Source of the DNA: Typha latifolia
Lineage: Eukaryota > Streptophyta > Magnoliopsida > Poales > Typhaceae
Length of the DNA: 64,000 bases
Assembly (NCBI GenBank): GCA_019914945.1
Contig: CM034103.1
Span: forward strand, 10,044,001-10,108,000
Direction: 5' to 3'
Below, piece by piece: positions 62,736 through 64,000 of this stretch (position 1 is its first letter; the number at the start of each line of letters is the position of its first letter). The translations under genes were made by a program, and so were the position numbers. The notes beneath the pieces were generated by a model. The model ran no database searches. It had not been told where the DNA came from and saw only the letters and a program-made list of their open reading frames with translations.

Positions 62736-64000
62736 CCTCCTTGCTTCCCTTTCGTTTTTGTATCTATAAAGTTTCTAGCTTTCTTTTGGGTTAATTACAT
62801 GTAGACTACCATCATTTTACGTAACTCCTCTCAGTTGCTTTTTGTTACATGTAGACCCTCTAAATGCCTCGTCCATTTATTGTTCGTCTGGTTTTTCCTA
62901 TCAAGAAAAATCTCATATGGCTGTAACCTAATCAAACTTAGAAGATGTGACAGATTATTTTCTTCGTATATTAGAGAGGTAAAAAAGAAGAGAGAAATCG
63001 AGAATAGGATGATTAATTGATATCTTCCTCTCGCACTATTATTGCTGGAAACTTTCAAAGGTGTATACTAGTTTTAATAGTCAGATTAGTAGAAATGTTC
63101 CTGATTCCTAGCAGAGTAGAAGGAAACGTTAAGAATAAGAGTGGATAAAGTAAGAAAGTCCACGTTGTTGTTCCTTTTTATTCTCATAATCTCGATGTGC
63201 TGGTGCAATAAAAGCAAGCTACTGAGAGATTTGAACTCATGAACTTCAGAAAAAGAGCTATTATCCTATTAAATAATATATTGATATAAAAACTTTAGCT
63301 ATTAGATAACAGACTAATAATATATATTATATCATTAACATACAATATTATTATAGCTATTGATTCAAGAGAAGTAGAGCAATCATCTGTTTGTTGTATA
63401 ATATTTTTCTCCCTCTTGTTTTGTGTAAGTTCTTTTAAACTAGTCTCCTATAAACTTCCATATGATTGAGTATAGTATAATCAGCGGTAGCTATGTGCCT
63501 TAGAGATGTAAATGATACTTCTAAGCTCATTGGAATCGGCACAATGAGTATTCATTTAAGGAAGTCATGAATAAGATGTTGCTCCTATTAGAATATAAAA
63601 TATAAAAATTATTATTTTTTAACAGCTTAAGTTTTTAAAGTAATTTGTGAGTTAATATGGTATCAAAGCTAGAGGTCGTGGTTCACCTTTTTTGCTTGGA
63701 AACATTAAACTCCACCCATTTAAATTAAATCTACTTCTTTAAGTCCATCAAAATATTTTAGCCCACATGTGAGGGGGAGCGTTTGATATTTAAATATAAG
63801 AAATTATTGTTCTCTAATAATTTAAGATTTTAGAGTAATTGGTGAGTTAAGATCTCCATTTCATCTCTCATTTGTTGATCTCTTGTGTGATTGAACCATA
63901 TGCCGTTATTTTCCTTTGCAGTAGAAAACAAGCTAATTCTTCGGAATGATGGAAGAACGTTTCTTCGCCGCAGTTCAAGAATTCGTAGTCCCCAAAGGAA
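62736..64000 (+). pseudogene. A4: 5'-truncated A-type peptide gene
   Basis: The sequence enters the A-type intron at CTCCTTGCTTCCC and follows it to an exon 2 at about 63921. Promoter and exon 1 are gone, replaced by the gag relic. Exon 2 reads ENKLILRNDGRTFLRR and runs off the window. The acceptor context has changed from CAG|GAG to CAG|TAG. It carries the TRIM. Like A1 it lacks the 480-bp intron segment, while its exon 2 is closer to A3. Confidence 0.75.
63586..63852 (+). mobile_element. TRIM element in A4 intron
   Basis: It has the same position and structure as in A1-A3, with left flank GCTCC and primer site TGGTATCAAAGC. The right repeat end is mutated from TAACA to TAAGA. Confidence 0.8.

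Noticed and set aside
1..64000. CRISPR arrays, operons or prokaryotic mobile elements
   Set aside because: Spliced genes and plant transposons throughout; the tandem repeats seen are coding, microsatellite or LTR-internal and lack spacer architecture.

Overview
The window is nuclear DNA from a flowering plant, most likely a eudicot. It is AT-rich, its genes have GT/AG introns of up to about 4 kb, and the proteins are plant-specific (M-type MADS-box factor, plastid NDH-complex subunit). Plant LTR retrotransposons, TRIMs and MITE-like fold-backs fill much of the rest. I cannot name the species. From memory, RecX-like and DDI1-like genes also lie close together on Arabidopsis chromosome 3, so the left part may be conserved gene order; I could not check this.

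Left half, 1-37 kb, ordinary genes. A RecX-family gene lies on the minus strand at 1521-6442 (5 exons). An intronless M-type MADS-box gene follows on the minus strand at 7010-7936. A BMT5-like rRNA methyltransferase gene (DUF2431) lies on the plus strand at 10220-15306 (3 exons) and ends in thirteen 21-residue repeats. A complete DDI1-type ubiquitin-receptor protease gene lies on the minus strand at 16135-31090 (16 exons, 405 aa). After a 4-kb gene-poor gap comes a minus-strand gene for the chloroplast NDH subunit NdhV at 35068-36844 (4 exons, 205 aa). Exon joins were set by splice consensus, phase and family sequence, and all five frames stay open.

Right half, 38-64 kb, a young duplicated cluster of small secreted-peptide genes in a bed of transposons. 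Three intact two-exon genes (A1 41433-42886, A2 50853-52741, A3 55163-57876) encode 70-74 aa precursors. Each has a nearly invariant signal-peptide exon and a much more variable Pro/Ser/Gly-rich tail. A fourth copy (A4, 62736-64000) has lost exon 1. Two related B copies (B1 38105-38773, broken; B2 59934-60061, exon 2 only) share a GRELL core with the A copies. The tail resembles plant post-translationally modified peptides (CEP/PIP-like endings), but I cannot assign a known family. This array is the best candidate for something undescribed.

The transposon layers can be ordered because duplicated blocks supply empty sites. A TRIM entered the A-gene intron before the array expanded. A 3.1-kb solo LTR (TSD GTGGT), two TTCGAA-rich solo LTRs (TSDs ACTAG and TGTGG) and a solo LTR in the A3 intron came later. 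A non-autonomous LTR element with both LTRs splits a plant transposon-protein relic. No tRNA, rRNA, CRISPR or bacterial-type operon was seen.
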